From JAJZRJ01 sp040757055 (GTDB lineage Bacteria > Desulfobacterota > Desulfobulbia > Desulfobulbales > Desulfurivibrionaceae): a stretch of 64,000 nt of DNA. The translations under genes and the position numbers were made by a program. The stretch is from assembly GCA_040757055.1 (NCBI GenBank), contig JBFLXY010000005.1:1-64000 (forward strand). The letters are read 5' to 3'. The notes under the pieces are model-generated. The model was given only the letters and a program-made list of their open reading frames with translations, did not search any database and was not told the DNA's origin. Shown one piece after another: positions 1-7,421 of the stretch; the first letter of the stretch is position 1; the number at the start of each line of letters is the position of its first letter.

Positions 1-49
1 GTCGAAATGCCCTTCTACCACGTAAAGGAAGCGAGCAATAGGGCACATT

Positions 50-829
50 TCATGGTCGAAATTCTTCCCCGAAACGTTTATCGACTTCTTCTTTCAGCTT
101 CTCTGGCATGTTGCGCGGCGTGAGCCTGATGTCTGGATTGCGGATCTGCGCGGCCCGTTCTCGCAACTGCAAACAAGTGGCCCCATGCTCCACCATATCG
201 GCGGCCTGATCCCACTGCCGAGCTGCTGCTTCTCGCTGTTCGCCATACCATTCCGAAACCTCTTTGTGGTGGGCTGTTGAGTTTCGCTGGCCACGCCGCA
301 GCCCCAATTCCGCCACGGCAGAGGCAAAGCTGTCCTGCATCTTGCTCAATGCGGCCTTACCATTCAACCAACTGCGAGCTGACTGCCGCACCTTTCCGCC
401 AGTCGTCGCAATCGGAGTTACTGCCAAATGGAGATGCGGCGTGGCTTCGTCAAGGTGGAGAACTGCTGACACGACATTATCTTTGCCAAAATGGCCCTGT
501 GCCCACGGTAAGGCCTTGCCGCAAAATGCCTGAACCCGATTCAGACCAAAAGACCCCCATTTCATAGGGGTTTGAGGTCGGAAAAATTCCGGTGACGCTG
601 ACAAAAAAACTTCGACAACGGTCACGCCGTTTTTCCGCTGCTTGCACCCGGCGGATTCATATCGTCTCTGTACATCGGCAGCCGGGTTTCCGGAACCGAT
701 CAAAAACCTTGGCCCAAGCCCCTTCAACGGCATCGCGTTCAGTGTTTGCCGAGACCGGTTATGATGGCCAGCCATTGAGCCAACCGAACCTGAACCCCGG
801 ACTTTTCCCACCCGTAAAATTGCTTTCAT
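50..829 (-). CDS. MobV-family relaxase (plasmid mobilization/recombination protein)
   Basis: Predicted 259-residue relaxase that would nick the plasmid origin of transfer on the DNA strand to be moved. The sequence shows the MobV hallmarks: an HHNR stretch near residues 22-25 and the metal-binding HxDExTPHxH motif at residues 125-134 (H125, D127, E128, H132, H134). The start chosen is the ATG at 829, which has an AGAGG ribosome site; an earlier start at 916 would add an unlikely tail. It is shorter than most MobV proteins and ends soon after a charged helical region, so the C-terminal part may be missing. It sits just downstream of the RepL-like gene in the same direction, as on small mobilizable plasmids. 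Confidence 0.8.
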   Translation of the reverse strand: MKAILRVGKVRGSGSVGSMAGHHNRSRQTLNAMPLKGLGPRFLIGSGNPAADVQRRYESAGCKQRKNGVTVVEVFLSASPEFFRPQTPMKWGSFGLNRVQAFCGKALPWAQGHFGKDNVVSAVLHLDEATPHLHLAVTPIATTGGKVRQSARSWLNGKAALSKMQDSFASAVAELGLRRGQRNSTAHHKEVSEWYGEQREAAARQWDQAADMVEHGATCLQLRERAAQIRNPDIRLTPRNMPEKLKEEVDKRFGEEFRP

Positions 830-925
830 AGACAACCTCTGACCCGTAAGGCGAACGAGCATTTTTTGCCCCAGCAAAAAATGCGTAGTGAGTACGCGAT
901 GCCGCCAAAGAGGCATCGAAAAAAG

Positions 926-1531
926 CTATCCCTGTCTCTTCTCGTCGTGCTGATCACCCAACCGCATTTGCCGAAGCGCCTTGACTTCCTCCATCCGCCT
1001 CGCCAAGCCGCCATCGACTACCCGAAGTCCCCGCCTGCGAGCTGCTGCTTCCTCAGCAGCAAGAGCCGCCCGGTGCTGTTTATTGGGGCCTTTCCAGCCA
1101 AACAAGGGATTGAGCCGGTACGTGCAATGAGTGCCAACCTTGGGGCCTGGCAATAGCACTTCCATCTCAATTAGCCTTCGGATCGACCTGGAGACATTGG
1201 GGCGCTGCAAAGACAATGACTTGGCCAACGCCGCCTGGTTAACAAGTAGGTAGTTGTGCTGGTCAAGAACAGAAAGAAGCCGGAATAAGACGGCCATATC
1301 CCCTACACCGCATTCGTGTCTAACACACATTTCAGCCATCGCATCCGAGGCAGCTTGGCTCATAGTGAAAAATCCTCCGGAGTCAAACCCGTTTATCCGC
1401 GGCCGTGAGACAAAAACCGCTGTCCCTTCCCCTTGCTCTATGATCTCTCCAGACCTTACATCAAGGAGCACTGATTTCAGCTTCCGCCGCTCCCCGGCAT
1501 GGCGTTCAGCTAACGATTTTGTTGCCGGCAT
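926..1531 (-). CDS. RepL-like plasmid replication protein (winged helix)
   Basis: Predicted 201-residue DNA-binding protein. The centre (about residues 75-150) reads as a winged helix: a stretch on asking whether a gene is switched by SLQRPNVSRSIRRL-type recognition helix, then a wing ending in YRLNPLFGWKG, which resembles the end of the RepL domain of Firmicute-type rolling plasmid replication proteins. The C-terminus is rich in Arg, Glu and Ala and is probably helical. The ATG at 1531 is preferred over the TTG at 1552 because only the former has a purine-rich site upstream. It lies between the relaxase and the AlpA-like gene. It could instead be a plasmid copy-control regulator of the same fold. 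Confidence 0.6.
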   Translation of the reverse strand: MPATKSLAERHAGERRKLKSVLLDVRSGEIIEQGEGTAVFVSRPRINGFDSGGFFTMSQAASDAMAEMCVRHECGVGDMAVLFRLLSVLDQHNYLLVNQAALAKSLSLQRPNVSRSIRRLIEMEVLLPGPKVGTHCTYRLNPLFGWKGPNKQHRAALAAEEAAARRRGLRVVDGGLARRMEEVKALRQMRLGDQHDEKRQG

Positions 1532-1654
1532 AGCCTCTAGCCTTTCCTGCAAAGTGTATCAGGGGGGATAACATGAGTATCATGGGCGATACACTTGTAG
1601 TCTGAAGACCCGCACCAAATCAGGCTCAAAATCTGTCTTCTTATAATTATGTAG

Positions 1655-1930
1655 TTACACGTCAGAGATGCCAGATTGCCCCGGCCCTTTTCGTGGCCGG
1701 CCAGGGCCACGCCGCGCCGGCTGGGTCGGCATTCCACCGGAAATCAGTCGGTTCAGGTCTGACAGTCGCCACCTGACTGACTTCCCTAAACGCACCGGCT
1801 CAGGAAGACCTGCGATCTTGTATTTGCAGCCCGGAGCTGCAGCATGACGAAGGGTTTTGGGGCTGAGCCCAAGCAATGCAGCAGCTTCTGCAGTTTTTAC
1901 CAGCCTATCCTGTGCTTCCATGATTGTCAT
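1655..1930 (-). CDS. AlpA-like helix-turn-helix regulator / excisionase
   Basis: A 91-residue basic protein with an N-terminal MerR/AlpA-type helix-turn-helix (about residues 10-60: VKTAEAAALLGLSPKTLR, then a wing with VRLGKSVRWRLSDLNRLI). Such proteins regulate or assist excision of integrated elements. The C-terminus is a Pro/Gly/Arg-rich tail typical of DNA-binding extensions. The start at 1930 has a good GGAGG site. It is the first gene of the leftward element module, nearest to the tRNA-Arg junction, which fits a role in excision control, but the function is inferred. Confidence 0.7.
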   Translation of the reverse strand: MTIMEAQDRLVKTAEAAALLGLSPKTLRHAAAPGCKYKIAGLPEPVRLGKSVRWRLSDLNRLISGGMPTQPARRGPGRPRKGPGQSGISDV

Positions 1931-2300
1931 TTACACCTCCATGCCATCTGTTTTGCAAAATGATAGCTCATGCATGTTGAAAAATCAACGTAATATTAGG
2001 CAGATAAATATTCTGTATCGTATACATAATACAGAAATTGCAAAATGCGATTATTTACAAAATCGGATAGTTATTTGTTTCGACAGACAAAAAGAACTTC
2101 TTATATCACTAACGATTGCAATATTTTTTTATAATTGATTCCCACAGAAACTTTCTGTGATATAGAAACAAAGTATGGGACAATTATGGGACTCAAAAAA
2201 ATAAGTCCAATAAAGACAAGAATAGAACGTGATGGGATGCTTGGGACACATTTGGGACACTAAAGAGCCACAAAACGAAGTTTTTTGGCCTGAAACGAAA
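1931..2300. other. AT-rich non-coding junction region
   Basis: About 370 bp without a convincing gene. It holds the promoter region of the AlpA-like gene, a small inverted repeat (ACAGAA..TTCTGT near 2146-2160) and two pairs of TGGGAC repeats. Codon structure is absent on both strands. It is the expected place for attachment and accessory sites of the integrated element. Confidence 0.5.
2176..2258 (+). repeat. Two pairs of TGGGAC direct repeats
   Basis: TGGGAC occurs at 2176, 2187, 2242 and 2253. Within each pair the spacing is exactly 11 bp, about one helical turn, and the pairs are 66 bp apart (six turns). All copies face the same way and lie within 170 bp of the tRNA-Arg 3' end. This arrangement resembles arm-type binding sites of tyrosine integrases or excisionases; that role is inferred. 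Confidence 0.5.
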
Positions 2301-2330
2301 AAATCCGAGTGGCGCTAACCACTCGGATTT
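2290..2330 (-). terminator. Rho-independent terminator downstream of tRNA-Arg
   Basis: A 12-bp perfect stem (2301-2312 with 2319-2330) with a 6-nt loop, followed on the minus strand by six T residues. It lies 13 bp past the CCA end of tRNA-Arg. Confidence 0.85.
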
Positions 2331-2342
2331 CATTATGTTTTA

Positions 2343-2419
2343 TGGCGCGCCCGGCAGGATTCGAACCTGCGACCTACGGCTTAGAAGGCCGGTGCTCTAT
2401 CCAGCTGAGCTACGGGCGC
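2343..2419 (-). tRNA. tRNA-Arg (anticodon TCT)
   Basis: Cloverleaf read on the minus strand: acceptor GCGCCCG pairs with CGGGCGC, D-arm GCTC/GAGC, anticodon stem CCGGC/GCCGT with loop CTTCTAA, and T-arm GCAGG/CCTGC with TTCGAAT. The CCA is encoded. Anticodon TCT reads AGA/AGG arginine codons. No clear own promoter was seen, so it may be read through from the fused cysteine gene 48 bp upstream. It is the probable integration site of the element at 1-2342. Confidence 0.95.
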
Positions 2420-2443
2420 GTGGGGGAACGATAGGAGACATCT

Positions 2444-2463
2444 CCCGTTGCCATGGCAACGGG
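2444..2463. other. Perfect 20-bp palindrome between the cysteine fusion gene and tRNA-Arg
   Basis: CCCGTTGCCATGGCAACGGG is fully self-complementary and starts 5 bp after the stop of the upstream gene. It has no T run on the minus strand, so it is more likely an RNA processing or stabilising hairpin than a terminator. Confidence 0.5.
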
Positions 2464-2467
2464 AAAA

Positions 2468-4825
2468 TCACGAAACGCGGCTCTTTTCCTTCCAGACCGG
2501 CCCCTGGGCGGTGTCCACCACCTCGATGCCCTGGCGGGCCAGCTCGTCGCGCACCACGTCGGCCCGTTGCCAATCCTTCTGGCGGCGCGCCTCTTCCCGT
2601 TCGCGGATCAGCTTTTCCAGTTCCGGCGCCAGCGGGCACTCGGTGAGGCGCATGATGTTGAAGACCGCATTGATCTTGCCCAGGGCCTCCAGGATGTACT
2701 TCTTCTGGTCGCGGTCGAGCTGGCCCTCGCCCAAAATAGGGTTGGTGCGCTTCATGAAGTCGAAAAGCGCGGCCAAGGCGCGGGAGACGTTAAGATCGTC
2801 GTCCATGGCCGCCTGATATGCCTCCTCCATCTCGGAAAGATAGGCAGCCACCTGCGGGTGCGGCAGCCCCGGCGGCAGGCAGAGCAGCCTGCCGACAAAG
2901 TCGTCGAGCCTTTTGAGCATGGCGCGGGCCGCGTCGAGGTTCTTGTAGGAAAAGTTCACCGGCTTGCGGTAGTGGGTGCGGAAGAGGAAAAATCGCACCT
3001 CGCGGGCGGTGTAGCCCTTGGCCAGCACCTCGGCCAGGGTGATGACGTTGTTGTTTTCCGACGCCATTTTCTTGCCGTCCACCAACAGCAGTTCGCTGTG
3101 CAGCCAGTAGCGGGCCAACGGCTTGCCGGTGAGCGCCGCAGCAATGGCGTTTTCGTTTTCGTGATGCGGGAAGAGCAGATTGCTGCTGCTGGTGTGGATG
3201 TCCATGGTCTCGCCGAGGTACTTGAGCGTCATGGCCGAGCACTCGATATGCCATCCCGGCCGCATGTTGCCCCACTCGGTCTTGAAGAAGATGCCTTTTT
3301 TCAGCTCGCTCAAGGTGGACCGCTTGAGCAGGGTGAAGTCCACCGGGCTCTCCTTCTCGTAATTGTCGAGATCCACGGTGCGTCCCACCTGGATCTTCGA
3401 AATGTCCACACCCGAAAGCTCGCCGTAATTCTTGAACTTGGAGATGTCAAAGTAAATGGAGCCGTGCTTCTCGTAGGCATAGCCCTTGTGCATGAGCTTG
3501 TGGGCAAGGTCGATCATCTCCTGCACGTGATCCGACGCCTTGGGATAGGCGGCGGCCGGCCGCATGCCCAGCAGGGCGAAATCGCGCTGGAACTGCTCGA
3601 TGTAGGCGCTGGTGAATTCGGCGAGATTCTGGCCGCTCTGTTCCGCGCCCTTGATGGTGTTGTCGTCAAGATCGGTGAAGTTCATGCAGAACTCCACGGC
3701 AAAGCCCTTGGCCGCAAGGTGCCGGTGGATAAGATCCGCCACCATGAAGCGCCGGCAATGGGCCAGATTGGTCGGCTCATGGGCCGTGGGGCCGCACGCG
3801 TAGAAGGTGACCCGCTTGGGATTCTTGGGGACGAACGCTTCCTTCCTGCGGCTTGCGGTGTTGAAGAAGCGGAGCGGATTCTCCTTGGCCGCCGCTGCCT
3901 TGGGCAGAAAGAAGAGTTCGGTGGAAAGATATTTTTCGCCGCCGTCCGGCAGGATGACGACGATCTCGCCGCCCTCCTCCTGCAACTGCGCCGCCCGGGC
4001 CAGGGCGCCGCACATGGCGGCGCCGGAACTCATGCCGACAAAGAGCCCCTCCTTCTGGGCCAGCAACCGGGCGATCTTGAAGGCCTCGTCGTCCGGAATG
4101 TTGATGATCTGGTAAGGCAGGCTCTTGTCGTAGATGCCTGGGGTGTACGACTCCTTCATGTTCTTGAGCCCTTGGATCTTGTGGCCCAGGAAGGGCTCCA
4201 CCGCCGTCACCCGCACGGCCGGATGGTGGTCGGCAAAGTAGCGGGACAGCCCCATGATCGTACCGGAAGTACCCAGGGTGCCCACCACGTCGGTCACCGT
4301 GCCCCTGCTCTGCTCCCAGATCTCGGGGCCGGTGGTCTGATAGTGGGCCCGCCAGTTCGCCTCGTTGTTGAACTGGTCGGTGAGAAAATAGCGGTCCGGA
4401 AACTCGCGGGCCAGGGCATACGCCTCCTCGATGGCGCCGTCGGTCCCCTTCTTGCCGGGGGTGAGCAGAATCTCGGCGCCGAAGGCCTCCATGATCTTGC
4501 GGCGCTCGATGCTGGCGGAGTCGGGCATCACCAGCTGGCAGCGATAGCCCTTCACCGCGCAGACCAGGGCCATGCCGATGCCGGTGTTGCCGCTGGTCGC
4601 CTCCAGCACGATCTTGTCCGGGGTGAGTTCGCCGCTGGCCTCGGCACTCTCGATCATGTTGAGCGCCACGCGGTCCTTGACCGAACCGGCCGGATTGAAG
4701 GATTCCAGCTTGGCGTAGATCCGCACCTTCTTGTACGGATTCAGCCGCCGGATCGGCACGATGGGGGTGTTGCCGATGCGGTCGAGAATCGTGGGGATAT
4801 GCGGGAGGTCTGGTTTGCGTGCCAT
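2468..4825 (-). CDS. Fusion: O-acetylserine sulfhydrylase (CysM-like) + cysteinyl-tRNA synthetase-like protein
   Basis: A 785-residue two-domain protein. Residues 1-308 are a PLP enzyme of the cysteine synthase family: Schiff-base lysine K50 in PAGSVKDR, TSGNTG at 78-82, and a CysM-like GTSGTI phosphate loop at 185-190. Residues 316-785 align with the full length of CysRS. The zinc ligands are kept (C344, C529, H and E in FPHHENE 552-558), and so is the C-terminal helical end. The class I signatures are not: HIGH is NLAH (353-356), KMSKS is KMASE (586-590), and the GGGSDL loop is TSSSNL (545-550). The N-terminal half should make cysteine from O-acetylserine or a related substrate. Whether the second half charges tRNA is doubtful. 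Start at 4825; no strong ribosome site. Confidence 0.88.
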   Translation of the reverse strand: MARKPDLPHIPTILDRIGNTPIVPIRRLNPYKKVRIYAKLESFNPAGSVKDRVALNMIESAEASGELTPDKIVLEATSGNTGIGMALVCAVKGYRCQLVMPDSASIERRKIMEAFGAEILLTPGKKGTDGAIEEAYALAREFPDRYFLTDQFNNEANWRAHYQTTGPEIWEQSRGTVTDVVGTLGTSGTIMGLSRYFADHHPAVRVTAVEPFLGHKIQGLKNMKESYTPGIYDKSLPYQIINIPDDEAFKIARLLAQKEGLFVGMSSGAAMCGALARAAQLQEEGGEIVVILPDGGEKYLSTELFFLPKAAAAKENPLRFFNTASRRKEAFVPKNPKRVTFYACGPTAHEPTNLAHCRRFMVADLIHRHLAAKGFAVEFCMNFTDLDDNTIKGAEQSGQNLAEFTSAYIEQFQRDFALLGMRPAAAYPKASDHVQEMIDLAHKLMHKGYAYEKHGSIYFDISKFKNYGELSGVDISKIQVGRTVDLDNYEKESPVDFTLLKRSTLSELKKGIFFKTEWGNMRPGWHIECSAMTLKYLGETMDIHTSSSNLLFPHHENENAIAAALTGKPLARYWLHSELLLVDGKKMASENNNVITLAEVLAKGYTAREVRFFLFRTHYRKPVNFSYKNLDAARAMLKRLDDFVGRLLCLPPGLPHPQVAAYLSEMEEAYQAAMDDDLNVSRALAALFDFMKRTNPILGEGQLDRDQKKYILEALGKINAVFNIMRLTECPLAPELEKLIREREEARRQKDWQRADVVRDELARQGIEVVDTAQGPVWKEKSRVS

Positions 4826-4940
4826 AAATTGCGATCTGAATCGCTATCCTCTTGTTTCCATTGCCAAAGAATACCGCCTTTTCGCGCGATTGCAAGGGGT
4901 TTTGTCGGAGTGCCGCACCAGCAACCCTCGCCGGGGTCAC

Positions 4941-4976
4941 AAAAAAAGGCAGGCCCCGCCAAACGCGGAGCCTGCC
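4941..4976 (-). terminator. Terminator of the dsr operon
   Basis: GC-rich stem GGCAGGC..CCGC / GCGG..GCCTGCC with a short CAAA loop. It is followed on the minus strand by a run of seven T residues, 40 bp after the dsrP stop. Confidence 0.85.
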
Positions 4977-5015
4977 CGAATCACACAACGTTACCGACTC
5001 GCCGCCTGGGGCGAA

Positions 5016-6185
5016 TCAGCCTTCCTGTTCGAGTTTCACCTCGATGGCCACCTTGTAGAGCACGGTCAGCAAAAAGAAGCCCGTGGCCCAGATGGCTGCG
5101 GTGATGCCCAGTTCCGGCACGGTGGGATAGTACTCGGTCACGCCCTCCATCATGCTCGGCACAAAGCCGCCCAGCACCAGGCCGAGGCCCTTGTCGATCC
5201 AGAGGGAGACGAAGAGGAGGATGCAGGAAAGGGCCAGAAGGCCGGTGGACTGCCGGGCGCGGGCGATGAAGATGAGCGGAATGGCACCCAGTCCCAGAAC
5301 CATGGAGGCGCGCATGAAAGGCACCAGATTGTTGTAGGTATGGCCGTCATGGGAAAGCCCCCAGAAGAGATAGTCAAGGGTGTGCATGTGGCCGGGGATC
5401 TGGCTGTAATAGGCAACGAAGAACTCACAGCCCAGGAAGAAAAAGTTGAGGAGCGCAGCGTAGCCGATGATGGTCACCAGCTTGTCTTTCGCGACCTGGC
5501 CCACCCGGAAGCGGGTGGTCTTCTCCATGATAAGGGCCACGAGCATCAGCAGGGCCGGACCGGCGGCAAAGGCCGAGGCCAGGAAGCGCGGGGCCAGAAT
5601 GGCGGTGAGCCAGAAGTGGCGGCCAGGCAGACCGCAGTAGAGGAACGCGGTCACGGTGTGGATGGAAACGGCCCAGGGGATGGAGAGGTAGATGAGGTAC
5701 TTCACCCACTTGGCGTACTTCACGCCCTTGTACTCGGCATGCAGCACCGCCCAGCCGCAGACCACGTTGAGGAACAGATAGCCGTTCAAGACGATCATGT
5801 CCCAGAAGAGCATGGAATTGGGGGTCGGGTGCAGCAGCACGTTCAGTGCCCGGATCGGCTGGCCGAGGTCGGCCAGGATGAAGAGCAGGCACATGATGAC
5901 CGCGGCAATGGCCATGAACTCGCCAAGGATGGTGATGCGGCCGAAATCCTTGTAGTGGTGGATGTAGTACGGCAGCACCAGCATCAGACCACCGGCCGCC
6001 ACGCCGACCAGGAAGGTGAACTGGGAGATATAGACGCCCCAGGTCACGTCACGGCTCATGCCGGTGATGCCCAAACCGTAGTTGAACTGCTGGACATAGA
6101 ACATGCCCCCCATGCCCATGATGGCAAGGAGGAAGATCATCCATGCCCAGTAGCCTCTACCGCCTTTTAACGCTTTCTCGATCAT
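5016..6185 (-). CDS. dsrP: DsrP, NrfD-type integral membrane subunit of DsrMKJOP
   Basis: A 389-residue polytopic protein of the NrfD/PsrC family with about ten hydrophobic spans, for example MIFLLAIMGMGGMFYVQQF near residue 15 and LLNFFFLGCEFFVAYY near residue 245. It is thought to exchange electrons between the quinone pool and the periplasmic iron-sulfur subunit DsrO. The early Arg/Asp/His-containing loops typical of NrfD quinone sites are present (DLGQPIRALNVLLHP around 117-131). It is the last gene of the operon, 11 bp after dsrO, and is followed by a strong terminator. Length matches the family. The start at 6185 is the only sensible one. Confidence 0.95.
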   Translation of the reverse strand: MIEKALKGGRGYWAWMIFLLAIMGMGGMFYVQQFNYGLGITGMSRDVTWGVYISQFTFLVGVAAGGLMLVLPYYIHHYKDFGRITILGEFMAIAAVIMCLLFILADLGQPIRALNVLLHPTPNSMLFWDMIVLNGYLFLNVVCGWAVLHAEYKGVKYAKWVKYLIYLSIPWAVSIHTVTAFLYCGLPGRHFWLTAILAPRFLASAFAAGPALLMLVALIMEKTTRFRVGQVAKDKLVTIIGYAALLNFFFLGCEFFVAYYSQIPGHMHTLDYLFWGLSHDGHTYNNLVPFMRASMVLGLGAIPLIFIARARQSTGLLALSCILLFVSLWIDKGLGLVLGGFVPSMMEGVTEYYPTVPELGITAAIWATGFFLLTVLYKVAIEVKLEQEG

Positions 6186-6196
6186 GACGTTTCACC

Positions 6197-7027
6197 TCAG
6201 ATGATGTAGAAGAGGGAGGGATAGGTGCCCAGGGAGGGCTTGCGCTGGATGGTGAAGTTGGCGCGCAGCACCTTGCTCACCTCGGAATTGGGATCGTTCA
6301 GATCGCCGAAGACCATGGCGCCGGTGGTGCCGGTGGCCTCGACGCAGGCCGGCATCAGACCCACGTTCAAGCGTTCGACACAGAAGTTGCATTTCTCCAC
6401 CACGCCGCGCATCCGGGTCGGGAACTTGGGGTTCACCGCCTTGATGAACGGATTGCCGTTTTCGTCCTTGCCGCGCGGGTCGCGCCAGTTGAAGCTGCGG
6501 GCACCGTAAGGGCAGGCGGCCATGCAGAAGCGGCAGCCGATGCAGCGGTGGTAGTCCATGGCGATGACGCCGTCCTTCATCTTGTAGGTCGCCTTGGTGG
6601 GGCAGGCCCGCACGCAGGGCGGCTTGTCGCAATGGTTGCACAGGGCCATGATCGGCATGCCGTGCAGCGCTTCATTCTTCTTGTAGTGGCTCTCGTCCGG
6701 GAAGACCGCCTCGAACTTGTCCGCCCAGATCCACTTGATTTCGTCCTTCGGATTGCCGAAGTTCGGCACGTTGTGGATGGAGTGGCACGCCTCGACGCAC
6801 TTGACGGGAAGATCGGGATTCTCCACGAACTTCTTGACATCGATCACCATGCCCCAGCGCTTGCCGGCCGGCGCGGCCGCGGCCTCGCCGTGACCGGCGG
6901 CGGCTGCCGCCTGCTCGGAGGCGGTGGCCTCGCCCTTCAACAACATGTTGAACGCCGAAGGAGCGCCGATGCCGGCAATGGCGGCCAGGCCCGCTACCTT
7001 GAGAAAATCGCGTCTGTCCTTCTTCAT
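6197..7027 (-). CDS. dsrO: DsrO, periplasmic ferredoxin-like iron-sulfur subunit
   Basis: A 276-residue protein starting with a twin-arginine signal (RRDFLK at residues 5-10 followed by a hydrophobic stretch), so it is exported folded through Tat. The mature part has several Cys clusters of the NrfC/PsrB type: CVEAC near 61, CNHCDKPPCVRACP near 129, CIGCRFCMAACP near 158, and CNFC plus a late Cys near 210. They would bind [4Fe-4S] clusters. It should form a periplasmic electron module with DsrP and the cytochrome DsrJ. The gene lies 1 bp from dsrJ, indicating tight co-translation. Confidence 0.95.
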   Translation of the reverse strand: MKKDRRDFLKVAGLAAIAGIGAPSAFNMLLKGEATASEQAAAAAGHGEAAAAPAGKRWGMVIDVKKFVENPDLPVKCVEACHSIHNVPNFGNPKDEIKWIWADKFEAVFPDESHYKKNEALHGMPIMALCNHCDKPPCVRACPTKATYKMKDGVIAMDYHRCIGCRFCMAACPYGARSFNWRDPRGKDENGNPFIKAVNPKFPTRMRGVVEKCNFCVERLNVGLMPACVEATGTTGAMVFGDLNDPNSEVSKVLRANFTIQRKPSLGTYPSLFYII

Positions 7028-7028
7028 C

Positions 7029-7421
7029 TTACATCGCCTCCTTCGGTTCCAGGTGGCAGTCCCAGCAGTAGGGCTTCACTGCCGTATAGGTGTGGCAGGT
7101 GTCGCAGAACTTCTTTTTGCTGCTGTGGCAGTGCATGCAGCCGTTCTGCAGGCTCCGCTCGTAGGCAGTACCATTGGCCGTTACCCCCTTGCGGGCGCCC
7201 CCCTCGCGGAGGATGTCGTCACGCCACTCGTTCAGCATGACCATGTGCGAGGTGCGCATCTCCTGGGTCGGCCGCACGCACTCCCTGTACTCCGGCGCCG
7301 GCTTCTCCGGCTTGGGCGCCTGGTGGGCAAAGCCGGCGTTGTACCACAGCGGAAACGTCATCAGGCCCAAAAAAATCAGCAACGCGGGTATGATTCTTCC
7401 TTTACCGTACATGGTGATCAC
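7029..7421 (-). CDS. dsrJ: DsrJ, membrane-anchored triheme cytochrome c
   Basis: A 130-residue protein with an N-terminal uncleaved signal anchor (about residues 8-32) and three CxxCH heme sites at 95-99, 106-110 and 119-123. Cys48 in a REC..RP context corresponds to the conserved cysteine known to act as an unusual His/Cys axial heme ligand in DsrJ. The heme-bearing part faces the periplasm and would exchange electrons with DsrO. The start codon overlaps the dsrK stop by 4 nt (ATGA), a sign of translational coupling. Confidence 0.95.
   Translation of the reverse strand: MITMYGKGRIIPALLIFLGLMTFPLWYNAGFAHQAPKPEKPAPEYRECVRPTQEMRTSHMVMLNEWRDDILREGGARKGVTANGTAYERSLQNGCMHCHSSKKKFCDTCHTYTAVKPYCWDCHLEPKEAM

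Larger units (their letters stand above)
1..2342. mobile_element. Remnant of an integrated mobilizable plasmid-like element next to tRNA-Arg
   Basis: Three leftward genes of plasmid type (relaxase, RepL-like replication protein, AlpA-like HTH) are followed by an AT-rich non-coding stretch that runs up to the 3' end of tRNA-Arg. tRNA 3' ends are common integration sites for such elements. The base composition is visibly lower in GC than the chromosome to the right. No integrase is present in the window, so it is either beyond the left edge or lost. The left boundary is not visible. Confidence 0.6.

Noticed and set aside
2453..5104. Very long open frame (883 codons) on the plus strand opposite the cysteine fusion gene
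   Set aside because: It mirrors the GC-rich codon pattern of the true gene, is full of His/Gly/Val runs typical of antisense frames and has no recognisable domain.
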